From: JANXVR01 sp034667405
Lineage (GTDB): Bacteria; Actinomycetota; UBA4738; HRBIN12
NCBI GenBank assembly: GCA_034667405.1
Contig: JAXDJX010000026.1
Location: forward strand, 62,001-126,000
Direction of reading: 5' to 3'
DNA length: 64,000 nt
A program made the position numbers and the translations under genes. Of this stretch, positions 16,411 through 24,238 are shown piece by piece. Numbering within the stretch: the stretch's first letter is position 1; each line of letters begins with the position of its first letter. Under the pieces are notes generated by a model, which did not search any database, was not told the DNA's origin, and was given only the letters and a program-made list of their open reading frames with translations.

Positions 16411-16448
16411 CTACCCGATATCGGTTACCGCAGGGACCGAGAGCATCG

Positions 16449-16481
16449 ACCGAACGGTCTATTCCGTGTGGGCCGTTCGGT
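16449..16481. promoter_or_regulatory. Inverted repeat ACCGAACGG-N15-CCGTTCGGT
   Basis: Perfect 9-bp arms separated by 15 nt, ending 15 nt before the TATGCT hexamer of the amidohydrolase. Position and symmetry suggest an operator, overlapping the expected -35 region, rather than a terminator. Confidence 0.4.
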
Positions 16482-16495
16482 GGATTGCGCCAAGG

Positions 16496-16501
16496 TATGC
16501 T
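16496..16501 (+). promoter_or_regulatory. -10 hexamer TATGCT, leaderless
   Basis: TATGCT ends 7 nt before the amidohydrolase ATG at 16509; no ribosome site. Confidence 0.45.
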
Positions 16502-16508
16502 CCGCCGC

Positions 16509-17750
16509 ATGAACGAAGACGTCACCGTTATCCATGCCGGGCAACTCGTCGATGTCGAAGCCGGGGAGGTGCTCCAGGATCGCGCCGTGATCGTGCGCGG
16601 AGAGCGCATCGAAGCTGTCGTTCCCTTCGGCGATGGCGTGCCCTCCGCCGCGAACACCATCGAGCTCTCGAGCTATACCGTGCTGCCCGGGTTCATCGAC
16701 TGTCACGCCCACTTGATCGGCGGGCCGGAATCCGGCCACGGATATGCGGTGCTGGTCACGCGCTCGCCGGCGCAGGAGGCATTCAGTGGCGTCGGGAACG
16801 CCCGAGACACGATCATGGCGGGCTTCACCACCGTTCGAGATGTGGGGACGTTCAGAGCGCTGGTCGACTGTGCCCTTCGCGATGCCATCGACGCCGGTGA
16901 CGTGGAGGGGCCCAGGATGTTGTGTGCCGGCGCCTACGTCACCTGCTCCGGCGGTGGCGGCGACGTCACGGGCCTCGCGGTCGACGTCGACGCCGTCCTT
17001 CCCGCAGACCTTCGATTCGGTGTCGCGAACTCGGTGGACGAGGTTCGCAAGCGTGTTCGGGCGATCCTTCACGGCGGCGCGGACTTCATCAAGGTGATCG
17101 CGACCGGCGCCGTTCTCACCGAGGGAACGACGCCTGGCGCTCCCGAGTTCAGTGAGGCCGAGATCCGTGCGGCCGTGGAGGAGGCGGCGCTCTACGGGAC
17201 GTTCGTCGCCGCACACGCGCACGGCGCCGAAGGCATCAAGCGTGCCGTCCGCGCCGGGGTTCGTTCGATCGAACACGGATCGCTCATGGATGACGAGGCC
17301 ATCGAGATGATGGCTGCCTCCGGCACCTACCTCGTTGCCGACGTGTACTTCGGCGATTGGATCGAGGAGGAGGGGACCCGGTCCGGGTGGTCCAAGGATG
17401 TTCTGCGGAAGAATCGCGAGACGACCGACGCCCAGCGCGAGGGGTTCGAGAAGGCAGTGAAGGCCGGGGTGAAGCTCGCTTACGGCACGGACTCGGGAGG
17501 CTATCCGCACGCGTGGGTGGGCAAGCAGTTCGCCTATCAGGTCCGGCACGGTCAAACCCCGATGGAGGCGATACAGACAGCCACCACGCACGCCGCCGAC
17601 CTGTTGAGGTGGTCCGATCGGGTGGGCGCGGTCAAACCGGGCTTGTTCGCGGATCTCGTCGCCGTGGTCGGCGACCCGACTCAGGACGTGACGCTCCTTG
17701 AATCCATCCCCTTCGTGATGAAGGGCGGCCGGGTGGTGAAGCAGGTCTAA
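16509..17750 (+). CDS. Metal-dependent amidohydrolase (prolidase/imidazolonepropionase-like)
   Basis: A 413-residue amidohydrolase-superfamily enzyme. The metal ligands are in place: HxH in 'DCHAHL' near residue 63, Lys in 'DFIKVIATGAV' near 192, His in 'AAHAHG' near 235, His in 'SIEHGS' near 256, and Asp in 'YGTDSGG' near 325. This set is typical of the branch annotated as Xaa-Pro dipeptidase or N-acyl amino-acid hydrolase. The exact amide substrate is not readable. The ATG at 16509 is chosen over a frame open from 16404 because a -10 hexamer and an inverted repeat lie in between. It is convergent with the HxlR gene. Confidence 0.85.
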   Translation: MNEDVTVIHAGQLVDVEAGEVLQDRAVIVRGERIEAVVPFGDGVPSAANTIELSSYTVLPGFIDCHAHLIGGPESGHGYAVLVTRSPAQEAFSGVGNARDTIMAGFTTVRDVGTFRALVDCALRDAIDAGDVEGPRMLCAGAYVTCSGGGGDVTGLAVDVDAVLPADLRFGVANSVDEVRKRVRAILHGGADFIKVIATGAVLTEGTTPGAPEFSEAEIRAAVEEAALYGTFVAAHAHGAEGIKRAVRAGVRSIEHGSLMDDEAIEMMAASGTYLVADVYFGDWIEEEGTRSGWSKDVLRKNRETTDAQREGFEKAVKAGVKLAYGTDSGGYPHAWVGKQFAYQVRHGQTPMEAIQTATTHAADLLRWSDRVGAVKPGLFADLVAVVGDPTQDVTLLESIPFVMKGGRVVKQV

Positions 17751-17765
17751 CCGGCGGGCCGACGC

Positions 17766-18113
17766 TCAGCTTCGGGTCGGCAGCGGCGCTTCGGACCACC
17801 GTTCGGCCCAGGACCCGAGTTCGTCCATGACGCCGGCCAAGTCTTGCCCGCGTTCGGTCAGCCCGTAGTCGATCCGAACGGGCATCGAAGGGGTCACCGT
17901 CCGCGTGACGATGCCGGCCGCTTCCAGCTCTTTGAGCCGGTCGCTCAGGAGCCGGTCCGAGATCTGCGGGATGCCGATCCTGAGATCTGAGAATCGCCCC
18001 GCCCCAGCCAGGAGGGAACGCACGATCTGCGGCGTCCACCGCTTCGCGATCAGTTCGGCGGCCTGCTGGAAGTGCTGGCAGACAGGGCTTTCGGGTTCTT
18101 TCACTGGGCACAT
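17766..18113 (-). CDS. HxlR-family winged-helix regulator
   Basis: A 115-residue HxlR-type repressor. The N-terminus has a cysteine in 'SPVCQHF', then the winged helix 'IAKRWTPQIVRSLL', 'FSDLRIGIPQISDRLLSDRLKEL' and the wing 'IDYGLTERG'. Such regulators often sense electrophiles or redox state through the N-terminal Cys. It is divergent from yceI across about 120 bases and probably controls it. The start is uncertain: ATG at 18113 overlaps the TAGGAT hexamer, and a leaderless transcript would begin at GTG 18104, giving 112 residues. Confidence 0.85.
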   Translation of the reverse strand: MCPVKEPESPVCQHFQQAAELIAKRWTPQIVRSLLAGAGRFSDLRIGIPQISDRLLSDRLKELEAAGIVTRTVTPSMPVRIDYGLTERGQDLAGVMDELGSWAERWSEAPLPTRS

Positions 18114-18117
18114 CCTA
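18112..18117 (-). promoter_or_regulatory. -10 hexamer TAGGAT of the HxlR gene
   Basis: On the minus strand TAGGAT ends 7 nt before GTG 18104 and overlaps the ATG at 18113, which argues for the GTG start. Confidence 0.4.
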
Positions 18118-18125
18118 TGTCTATC

Positions 18126-18153
18126 GGTACTTCTTCCAACACTCTGGAATACC
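18126..18153. promoter_or_regulatory. Imperfect inverted repeat in the HxlR/yceI divergent gap
   Basis: GGTACTTCTTCC on one side and GGAATACC on the other form an imperfect dyad between the two divergent genes, a candidate HxlR operator. The stretch is AT-richer than its flanks. Confidence 0.3.
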
Positions 18154-18227
18154 TAGAAGCTTCCCAAACGTTAGCGACTATAAGAATCGCCGAAGGACGG
18201 CGGTTCACGGTACGAAGGAGGAGCCTC

Positions 18228-18806
18228 ATGGCACAGTCACAAGCCGCAGTACAGCTTCAGGAGCTGGGCGTGACCCTGCCCGAGCCGGGAACGTACACGC
18301 TCGAGGCATCGCACACCAGCATCGGATTCGTCGCTCGACACATGCTGTCGAGGACCCGGGGGAACTTCGGGACCTTCGAAGGGACCATCACCGTGCCTGA
18401 GAACGTCGCCGACACGACGGTGGATGTGACGATCCAGGCGGACAGCATCAGCACGGGCAACGAGATGCGCGACGGCCACCTGAACTCCAACGACTTCTTC
18501 ACTGTCGAGGAGCACCCCACCATCACGTTCGTCGGCAAGGGCATCCGTCAGACCGACGGCGCAGACTTCGAGCTCGACGGCGAGCTGACGATCAAGGGCA
18601 TCACGAAACCGATCACCCTCGAAGGTGAGTACCTGGGCTTCGGGCCGGGCGTCCAAGGCGAGAAGCGCCTCTTCGCCAGCGCGAAAGCCACGGTGAACCG
18701 GGAGGATTGGGATCTGACCTGGAACGTCGCGGTCGAGACCGGCGGCCTGCTGGTCGGCAAGAAGGTCGACATCGTTTTGGACCTGGAAGCCGTCAAGGAA
18801 GACTAA
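18228..18806 (+). CDS. YceI-family lipid-binding protein
   Basis: A 192-residue YceI domain, a lipocalin-like barrel that binds polyisoprenoids. Hallmarks are 'YTLEASHTSIGFVARHM' near residue 24, 'HLNSNDFF' near 84, 'LTIKGITKPI' near 122 and 'VGKKVDIVLDLEAV' at the end. No signal peptide is present, so it should be cytoplasmic, as in many actinobacteria. The ATG at 18228 has AAGGAGGAG 6 nt upstream; a longer frame from 18072 would run through the divergent promoter. Probably regulated by the divergent HxlR protein. A strong hairpin follows its stop. Confidence 0.9.
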   Translation: MAQSQAAVQLQELGVTLPEPGTYTLEASHTSIGFVARHMLSRTRGNFGTFEGTITVPENVADTTVDVTIQADSISTGNEMRDGHLNSNDFFTVEEHPTITFVGKGIRQTDGADFELDGELTIKGITKPITLEGEYLGFGPGVQGEKRLFASAKATVNREDWDLTWNVAVETGGLLVGKKVDIVLDLEAVKED

Positions 18807-18825
18807 GAACACCGGGCGGATGTTG

Positions 18826-18851
18826 GAAGGGCGGGGCTTGCCCCGCCCTTC
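18826..18851 (+). terminator. Strong hairpin downstream of yceI
   Basis: A perfect 11-bp stem (GAAGGGCGGGG with CCCCGCCCTTC) around a CTTG loop, 20 bases after the yceI stop and before the nitrilase promoter. It has no T-run beyond CGTCTGT but is the clearest intrinsic-terminator-like hairpin in the window. Confidence 0.6.
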
Positions 18852-18891
18852 GTCTGTATACAAGCGATGTGGCCGGCGACCGCCGGCCGCG

Positions 18892-18897
18892 TACCAT
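18892..18897 (+). promoter_or_regulatory. -10 hexamer TACCAT, leaderless
   Basis: TACCAT ends 6 nt before the nitrilase ATG at 18904. Confidence 0.45.
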
Positions 18898-18903
18898 TCG
18901 GCC

Positions 18904-19719
18904 ATGAAAGTGGCGGCCATCCAGATGCGGTCCACCCAGGACACATCGGCGAACATCGAGGCGGCGGAGGGGCTGCTTCTCCGGGCGGCAACGACCGGCC
19001 TGGATCTCGCCGTGCTTCCGGAGGTGTTCACGTATCTCGGGCGAAGCGCCGGCCGGGCCGATGCGGCGGAGTCGCTGCCGGGTGGACCGGCGTCCGAGAT
19101 GCTGTCCGGCGTCGCGCGCGAGACCGGTATGTGGATCACCGGCGGCATCATCGAACGCGACGGCGACCGGACCTACAACACGTCGCCGCTGTTCGACCCC
19201 GCCGGGGAGCTCGTGGCCCGGTATCGCAAGCTCCACCTGTTCGACGTGGAGTTGCCGGGGCAGCCCCCATTCCGTGAATCGGCCACCTTCACGCCCGGGG
19301 AGCAGGTGGTCACGCAGGCGACCGAGGAGGCGCGGATCGGGATGTCCATCTGCTATGACCTGCGGTTCCCGGAGCTGTATCGGGCGTTGATGGTTGCCGG
19401 GGCCCAGGTCATCACCGTCCCTGCGCAGTTCCAGTACAAGACCGGTGCGGACCATTGGGAGATCTTGGTCCGAGCGCGTGCCGTGGAGAACCAATGCTTC
19501 GTCGTGGCCGCGGACCAATGGGGGACCTACGGGGATCCCGAGAAGGGGCGCCGGAGCTACGGTAACTCGATGATCGTCGATCCGTGGGGCCGGGTGCTGG
19601 CACGTGCCGGCGATGAAGGCGACGACATCCTGACCGCCGAGCTGGATCTCTCCGAACTCCGCCGCGTTCGCGAGACGCTGCCGTCCCTCCAACACCGTCG
19701 GCTCGGCATCACGTGCTGA
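18904..19719 (+). CDS. Carbon-nitrogen hydrolase (Nit1/Nit2-like amidase)
   Basis: A 271-residue nitrilase-superfamily amidase. The Glu-Lys-Cys triad is visible: Glu in 'VLPEVFTY' near residue 41, Lys in 'YRKLHLFDVELPG' near 110 and Cys in 'SICYDLRFPEL' near 151. The 'KLHLFDVE..G' and 'CYDLRFPELYR' wording is that of the Nit1/Nit2 group, which includes deaminated-glutathione amidase and omega-amidase, both metabolite-repair enzymes. A GNAT gene follows 1 base after the stop, so they are probably co-transcribed. Exact substrate unproven. Confidence 0.87.
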   Translation: MKVAAIQMRSTQDTSANIEAAEGLLLRAATTGLDLAVLPEVFTYLGRSAGRADAAESLPGGPASEMLSGVARETGMWITGGIIERDGDRTYNTSPLFDPAGELVARYRKLHLFDVELPGQPPFRESATFTPGEQVVTQATEEARIGMSICYDLRFPELYRALMVAGAQVITVPAQFQYKTGADHWEILVRARAVENQCFVVAADQWGTYGDPEKGRRSYGNSMIVDPWGRVLARAGDEGDDILTAELDLSELRRVRETLPSLQHRRLGITC

Positions 19720-19720
19720 T

Positions 19721-20158
19721 ATGACCGTGCGCGAACTCCCGAATGGCTACGAGTTGGACGACGACGCCGGCCGCGTCGACGTCGATGCCGTGTGGCGCTA
19801 CCTCAGTCTCGAGTCGTATTGGGCGAACGGTCGCTCTCTCGCCACGACCGAACGTCTGGTGCGGGAGGCGGCGCGGGTCGTCGGCGTCTACGAGCCCGGC
19901 GGGGCCCTCGTGGGGTTCTGCCGGATCGGGTCCGATGAGGAGACGTTCGCATTCCTGTTCGACGTCTTCATCATGGCGGAACACCGTGGGAAAGGGTTGG
20001 GGTTGGAGATGGTGCGCGAGGCGGTGGAACGCGGCCGGCACGCGCATCTGCCGTTCTATCTGGGAACCCGGGACGGCCACGGGCTCTACCGGAAGGTCGG
20101 GTTCGACGTCCCGAACGAACGCCAGATGATGCGGCCCGGCACGAAGCAGCTCAGCTAG
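19721..20158 (+). CDS. GNAT N-acetyltransferase
   Basis: A 145-residue acetyltransferase of the small GNAT type ('SYWANGRSL' near the N-terminus; acetyl-CoA loop 'HRGKGLGLEMV' near residue 87; 'GLYRKVGF' near 122). Such single-domain proteins with a 'YWANGRS' start are widespread and mostly uncharacterised. The ATG is one base past the nitrilase stop. The end overlaps the convergent MocA-like gene by 8 bases. Confidence 0.82.
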   Translation: MTVRELPNGYELDDDAGRVDVDAVWRYLSLESYWANGRSLATTERLVREAARVVGVYEPGGALVGFCRIGSDEETFAFLFDVFIMAEHRGKGLGLEMVREAVERGRHAHLPFYLGTRDGHGLYRKVGFDVPNERQMMRPGTKQLS

Positions 20159-20717
20159 GCAGATCGGCCCGCGTGTCGATGTCCCGGGGAAGGTCTGCAT
20201 CCACCGAGACGTCATGGACCCATTCGGGGTGACTTGCCATGAGCACGCGAGCCCCCACGTCGCCGTAGAGGTGGCCCGCTTCGGCGTAGATCTCGCGGGA
20301 TAGGAGCGCAGGGCCGGGGCCGTCGCGATAGGCCGCCCGCACGATCTGCTTGCGAGAGCTCGCGAACGCCTCGATGAGCGCCCGAACCACGTGCGGACTC
20401 ACGCCCGGCTGATCCGCCAGCAGGATGACGGCCGCTTCACTTCCCTCGTCGATGTCGTGGAACGCTGCTGCGAGCGAGGTCGCCTGACCGTCGCGGTAGC
20501 CGATGTTCCTGACGAAGCGGCCGCCCGGCGGAAGGTTGATCGCCGCTTCGACGGCGTCGGCGTCGTAACCGGTCACCACCAGGAGTTCATCGACAGCGGC
20601 CTCGGCCAGCGTGTCGACCGAGTGCTGTGCAAGGGGCTTGCCGTCCAGCACGACGAGCTGTTTGGTGCCGCCGAAGCGAGACCCCGTGCCGGCGGCCAGC
20701 ACGACCCCGGAGATCAC
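20151..20717 (-). CDS. MocA/MobA-like nucleotidyltransferase
   Basis: A 188-residue NTP-transferase-3 protein. The N-terminal loop 'GVVLAAGTGSRFGGTKQLV' (residues 4-22) and 'LLADQPGVS' near 95 mark the MobA/MocA group, which attaches CMP or GMP to molybdopterin. In Cox-type clusters this gene supplies molybdopterin cytosine dinucleotide. The GTG start at 20717 overlaps the coxG stop by 4 bases (GTGA), coupling it to coxG. The longer frame upstream is rejected as it lies antisense and in another frame of coxG. Confidence 0.85.
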   Translation of the reverse strand: MISGVVLAAGTGSRFGGTKQLVVLDGKPLAQHSVDTLAEAAVDELLVVTGYDADAVEAAINLPPGGRFVRNIGYRDGQATSLAAAFHDIDEGSEAAVILLADQPGVSPHVVRALIEAFASSRKQIVRAAYRDGPGPALLSREIYAEAGHLYGDVGARVLMASHPEWVHDVSVDADLPRDIDTRADLPS

Positions 20718-21328
20718 GGCCGGACGCCGCGTCGCAGGAGACGCGAGAAGAACCGGCTCACGATCGCCCACACGGCGGAGAGCCCCAGCGCGAACCCTCC
20801 GACGGGGGCAGGCGCCGGAGGCTTCCCTTCCACGCGCGCTGCCGCTTCGATCCCCGATGGCTCGCCGGCCGTCTGCTCGGCCGTCATCGCCGTCTCCAGG
20901 CAGTCGGCGAACCGCTGCGTGAGCTGCTTCGAGATCTCGGGCAGCAAGCCGCGGGACAGCTGCGCGGCAGCACCGGTGAGGGTGATGTCGGCCGACATCT
21001 TCACGGTGGTCGAGCCCTCCTCGGGCCCGGGTTCCAACCAGCTGGTGACCGTGGCGTTGGCCGCGCCCTTGCCTTTCGTTTCCATCCCTTTGGCGGTGAG
21101 TGAGATGCGCTGGGCGTCGTCGTCGCGACTGTTCACGACGACCGTGCCGGCGAACGACATGGCCACCGGCCCGAACTTCATCTCTACCTTTCCCTTCCAC
21201 GTGCGGTCGTCGACGACCTCGGTGAGCTCGGCGCCCGGCATGCAGGGGGCGACCTTCTCGACATCCAACAGGTACGTCCAGAGCGACCCTGCCGGGGCGG
21301 CGACGGTGAAGGCGTTGTCTATCTGCAT
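20714..21328 (-). CDS. coxG: CoxG-like SRPBCC membrane-anchored protein
   Basis: A 204-residue CoxG-family protein. A START/SRPBCC domain covers residues 1-150 ('VAAPAGSLWTYLLDVEKVAPCMPGA' at the start, 'LTQRFADCLE' at the end), followed by a Pro/Ala linker and one C-terminal transmembrane helix. CoxG anchors CO dehydrogenase to the membrane in carboxydotrophs and was recently described as a menaquinone carrier in mycobacteria. TAGGCT lies 7 nt before the ATG, inside the end of xdhC. Confidence 0.87.
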   Translation of the reverse strand: MQIDNAFTVAAPAGSLWTYLLDVEKVAPCMPGAELTEVVDDRTWKGKVEMKFGPVAMSFAGTVVVNSRDDDAQRISLTAKGMETKGKGAANATVTSWLEPGPEEGSTTVKMSADITLTGAAAQLSRGLLPEISKQLTQRFADCLETAMTAEQTAGEPSGIEAAARVEGKPPAPAPVGGFALGLSAVWAIVSRFFSRLLRRGVRP

Positions 21329-21335
21329 GGTGGCG

Positions 21336-21341
21336 AGCCTA
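21336..21341 (-). promoter_or_regulatory. -10 hexamer TAGGCT of coxG
   Basis: Minus-strand TAGGCT ends 7 nt before the coxG ATG at 21328 and overlaps the xdhC stop. Confidence 0.4.
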
Positions 21342-22466
21342 CCGGGCCTGGCGATCGTGGATGGGTCCGGGGCGCGCCCGCAGAGGGCCGCCGTCGCGGC
21401 CCCGTTTCACGGCGATGATCTCGGCCAGGATCGACTGTGCGATCTCTTCGGGTCCTTCGCTGCCGAGGTCGAGGCCCGCGGGGCCGTGCAGTCGCGCGCG
21501 GAACGCATCCGTCGCCACGCCTCTCGCGGACAGGTCGTGCAGCATGCGTTCGGTGCGCGCGGCGGGACCGAGCGCCCCGATGTAGCGGGCCGGTGACCGT
21601 GACAGCCCCTCGAGGTACCCGAGGTCGCGTTCGTAGCGGTGGGTCATGACCACGGCGAAGGTGCGCTCCGTGACGGTTCCGAGTTGTCCGACCTCCTCGG
21701 GTTCGTCCAGGAGCACGAACCCGGAGGCGTCCGGGAACCGTTCCCGGCTCAGGAAAGCCGCCCGTTCATCCACCACGTCGATCCTCCATCCGAGGACGGC
21801 GGCCGCGTGAACCAGGGGCACGGCATCGTGGCCGGCCCCGCAGACGACGAGATGGAGCGGAGGTTCGAGCACCTCGACGAATGCCTGAACGTCGGGGCCC
21901 AGTTCTCGGACGGCGGAGCATTCCTGCGTCGATTGCTCTGCTGCGGCGGCGCGCGCTGCGACGTCCACGGCGGCATCTCCGAGCGAAGCGGGCGACTCCG
22001 GCGACTCCGGCGCCGAGGGGTCCCACAAGAGCCGCGCGCCCGAGGGGACCTTTGCGTTCGAGGACCGGATCACGGTGACGAGGCAGATCGGCCGCGCTTC
22101 GCCGATCGCACGGTGGAGCGCACCCGCAACCGCACCCGCCTCCCGGGCCGGCTCGATGTAGACCTCGATGGCTCCGTTGCACCCCAGGCCCAGTCCCCAC
22201 ACGGCGTCGTCTTCCGCGGTTAGGTCCCACGTGGCGAGCCGCGGCGTCCCCTCGTCCATGACGATCCGTCCGACATCTGCGACGTCACCCTCCAGGCAAC
22301 CGCCGCTGATGTTCCCGATGGGTGCGCCGTGTTCGGGTATCAGGAGCCGTGCCCCGGGGCGCCGGTACGTGGAGCCCCGGACGGCGACCACGGTGGCCAA
22401 CGCCATCCGTTCTCCGTTCGCGGACAGCGCCTCGATGGCCGCCAGCACATCGGCGATCTCGCTCAC
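21339..22466 (-). CDS. XdhC/CoxF-type Mo-enzyme maturation protein
   Basis: A 375-residue XdhC/CoxF-family protein. N-terminal XdhC-CoxI domain: 'VVAVRGSTYRRPGARLLI' near residue 26 and 'GNISGGCLEGDV' near 52. C-terminal Rossmann domain: 'VVCGAGHDAVPLV' near 207 and 'MTHRYERDLGYL' near 287. Between them is a linker with a small Ser-Pro repeat. These proteins bind the molybdopterin cofactor and help sulfurate and insert it into xanthine- or CO-dehydrogenase-type enzymes. The GTG start at 22466 is supported by TACCAT 6 nt upstream; the open frame further upstream is rejected on that basis. Confidence 0.86.
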   Translation of the reverse strand: MSEIADVLAAIEALSANGERMALATVVAVRGSTYRRPGARLLIPEHGAPIGNISGGCLEGDVADVGRIVMDEGTPRLATWDLTAEDDAVWGLGLGCNGAIEVYIEPAREAGAVAGALHRAIGEARPICLVTVIRSSNAKVPSGARLLWDPSAPESPESPASLGDAAVDVAARAAAAEQSTQECSAVRELGPDVQAFVEVLEPPLHLVVCGAGHDAVPLVHAAAVLGWRIDVVDERAAFLSRERFPDASGFVLLDEPEEVGQLGTVTERTFAVVMTHRYERDLGYLEGLSRSPARYIGALGPAARTERMLHDLSARGVATDAFRARLHGPAGLDLGSEGPEEIAQSILAEIIAVKRGRDGGPLRARPGPIHDRQAR

Positions 22467-22472
22467 GGCGGG

Positions 22473-22478
22473 ATGGTA
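22473..22478 (-). promoter_or_regulatory. -10 hexamer TACCAT of xdhC
   Basis: Minus-strand TACCAT ends 6 nt before the GTG at 22466. Confidence 0.45.
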
Positions 22479-22574
22479 GCCGCGTCCGCGCCCATCCGGC
22501 CTTCCCGGGCAGTCACGGGACGCCCGGCACGAACAACGCCAACTCGGGCTAAGCCCTTCGGTCCCGCGTGCCGA

Positions 22575-22580
22575 TATGTT
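22575..22580 (+). promoter_or_regulatory. -10 hexamer TATGTT, leaderless
   Basis: TATGTT ends 6 nt before the ATG at 22587. Confidence 0.45.
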
Positions 22581-22586
22581 CGTGGC

Positions 22587-23177
22587 ATGGACGACTCCTT
22601 CGCCTTCCAGGGCACACGGGACCCACGGCGTCTGCACCCTCGGGTGCTGAAGCTCGGCCTGGCCGGTTCCGCGTTGCTGCTGGTCACGCTCGTTCTCGGT
22701 GCGTGGGCCGTCTCCAGCGAACGAACGAGCTTCCACCGCTTGGAGGAGGCCAACGCGCTGGCCGCCCGCCAGACCGCGCTCCAGAACCGCCAGTTGGCGG
22801 TAGCCGAAGCGGCGACCCAGACGGTCGCGGTTCCCGCGACCGTCGATCCCAGCGTGGCGGCGCTACAGGCCCAGCACGAAGCTTTCGCCGCGCTTCGCGC
22901 GGCGAAAGCGCTCCACCGCTCCACGGGAACCTTCACCGCGGCGGGGCCGGCCGAACTCACCGCGTCGACCGCCGGACGCGTCTTCGTCGACGGACCCTCG
23001 ATCGAACCGCAAGTCGTCAGCGTGTCCACGAGCAAGACCGCCTGGGCTGCGGCCGTCATGTCGAGTGAGGGGATCTGCTACTACGTCAGGGTCGCGCCGA
23101 CGGACGCCATCCGGTACGGAACGGGTGTCGCGTGCACGGGCGCGGCCGCCATGCGCGCCAGCGGGGGTAGATGGTGA
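22587..23177 (+). CDS. Membrane-anchored pilin-like-domain protein 1
   Basis: A 196-residue protein. A cytoplasmic N-terminus of about 25 residues and one transmembrane helix (about 27-47) are followed by a Gln/Ala-rich, probably coiled stretch (50-115) and a C-terminal domain ending 'GICYYVRV', then 'IRYGTGVACTGAAAM'. The last 40 residues match the C-terminal disulfide region of actinobacterial type IV pilins, and the next gene and one at 28081 share them. There is no prepilin motif (Gly followed by Phe-Thr-Leu-x-Glu), so it would stay membrane-anchored. The stop overlaps the next ATG by 7 bases. Confidence 0.68.
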   Translation: MDDSFAFQGTRDPRRLHPRVLKLGLAGSALLLVTLVLGAWAVSSERTSFHRLEEANALAARQTALQNRQLAVAEAATQTVAVPATVDPSVAALQAQHEAFAALRAAKALHRSTGTFTAAGPAELTASTAGRVFVDGPSIEPQVVSVSTSKTAWAAAVMSSEGICYYVRVAPTDAIRYGTGVACTGAAAMRASGGRW

Positions 23178-23746
23178 GCCGTCAGAAGCAGGCGCACGAT
23201 CTCGGGTTCGGCGGCTCGTATGAGCCGGTTGCGGCGCGCCAGGAGCCGGAGCTGATCGCCGTCTCGCGCTCCGCAGGGAGTCTCGGCACCAAGCGGCTCC
23301 TCATCATCGGGGGCCTGTTGATCGTCGGCGCAGTGGTGTTCGGCTTCATGAAGTTCCTCTCGAGTTCCGGCAAGGAGATCGGCGCCGATAACCAGCAGAT
23401 CATCGGCCAGATCGATACGGGGAAGGACCGCGACGCACAGATGGGCGCTCGGAACGCGCTGATCGCCTCGAAGGTCATCTTCGTTGATGGAGGGTCGTAC
23501 TCCGGTGTCGACCCGGCGAGCCTGTCGCAGGTCGAGCCGGCACTGCGCTACACCACCGGCCCCTCGACAGGAGCCACGAACGTGAGCGTGTCCGCCGCGG
23601 CGAACCAGATCGGGATCGCGGTGAGTGCGGGGAAGACCTGTTGGTACCTCGTGGACTCGCCGGGAGGGGGAACGAAGTACGGCTCGGGCACCGGCCCCTG
23701 CACCGGGGCGGTCGCGATCCGCGTTGCCAACGCGCCCTCCTGGTAA
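23171..23746 (+). CDS. Membrane-anchored pilin-like-domain protein 2
   Basis: A 191-residue protein. A cytoplasmic N-terminus of about 42 residues and a helix (about 43-62) precede an extracytoplasmic domain resembling the globular half of a type IV pilin: 'RDAQMGARNAL' helix, 'GSYSGVDPASL', strands, then 'KTCWYLVD' and 'KYGSGTGPCTGAVAI', ending in Trp. The two cysteines, 19 residues apart, should form the D-loop disulfide. It lacks any prepilin peptidase site. The ATG (23171, or GTG 23174) lies inside the end of the preceding gene, so both are made together; coxS follows after 24 bases. Confidence 0.68.
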   Translation: MVSRQKQAHDLGFGGSYEPVAARQEPELIAVSRSAGSLGTKRLLIIGGLLIVGAVVFGFMKFLSSSGKEIGADNQQIIGQIDTGKDRDAQMGARNALIASKVIFVDGGSYSGVDPASLSQVEPALRYTTGPSTGATNVSVSAAANQIGIAVSAGKTCWYLVDSPGGGTKYGSGTGPCTGAVAIRVANAPSW

Positions 23747-23758
23747 CGGGAGCGCCGC

Positions 23759-23764
23759 TACACT
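23759..23764 (+). promoter_or_regulatory. -10 hexamer TACACT of coxS
   Basis: TACACT ends 6 nt before the coxS GTG at 23771, so coxS can be transcribed independently as a leaderless mRNA. Confidence 0.45.
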
Positions 23765-23770
23765 TCGCAC

Positions 23771-24238
23771 GTGACTCAGGTATCCGTAACCGTCAACGGT
23801 GACCCGCGATCCGCCGACGTAGAACCGCGAACGCTCCTGGTCTATCTCATCCGCGACGAACTGAAGCTCACCGGCACGAACGTAGGCTGCGACACCTCCT
23901 CCTGTGGGTCTTGCACCGTCCTGCTCGATGGGGAATCGGTAAAGTCGTGCACGCTTCTCGCGATGCAAGCCGACGGCCGCGCCGTCACCACCATCGAGGG
24001 ATTGGCCGAGGGCGAGGTACTGCACCCGCTCCAAGATGCGTTCCACCGTAACCACGGACTGCAATGCGGGTTCTGCACGCCGGGCATGCTCATGGCCGCC
24101 GCAAGCTTCTTGCAAGAGAACCCTGCGCCGACCGAAGACGAGGTTCGTGAGGCGCTCGAAGGCAATCTCTGCCGATGCACGGGCTACGAGAACATCGTGA
24201 AGTCAGTGGTGGACGCCGCGAGCCGGGGTGCGCGTTGA
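23771..24238 (+). CDS. coxS: Cox/xanthine dehydrogenase-type [2Fe-2S] small subunit
   Basis: A 155-residue iron-sulfur subunit. The N-terminal plant-type ferredoxin cluster is in 'GCDTSSCGSC' (about residues 40-49) plus a Cys near 61. The C-terminal second cluster is in 'QCGFCTPGM' near 98 and 'CRCTGYENI' near 138. It passes electrons from the molybdenum centre to FAD in CO, aldehyde or xanthine dehydrogenases. The stop overlaps the coxM TTG start by 3 bases. No gene for the Mo subunit follows, which is unusual. Confidence 0.94.
   Translation: MTQVSVTVNGDPRSADVEPRTLLVYLIRDELKLTGTNVGCDTSSCGSCTVLLDGESVKSCTLLAMQADGRAVTTIEGLAEGEVLHPLQDAFHRNHGLQCGFCTPGMLMAAASFLQENPAPTEDEVREALEGNLCRCTGYENIVKSVVDAASRGAR

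Noticed and set aside
16425..17591. A 388-residue minus-strand frame over the amidohydrolase
   Set aside because: The opposite strand carries all amidohydrolase metal motifs in order; the antisense frame shows no recognisable segment.
21990..22020. Repeated GCGACTCCG units
   Set aside because: Two short copies encoding a Ser-Pro linker between the two XdhC domains; no wider repeat.
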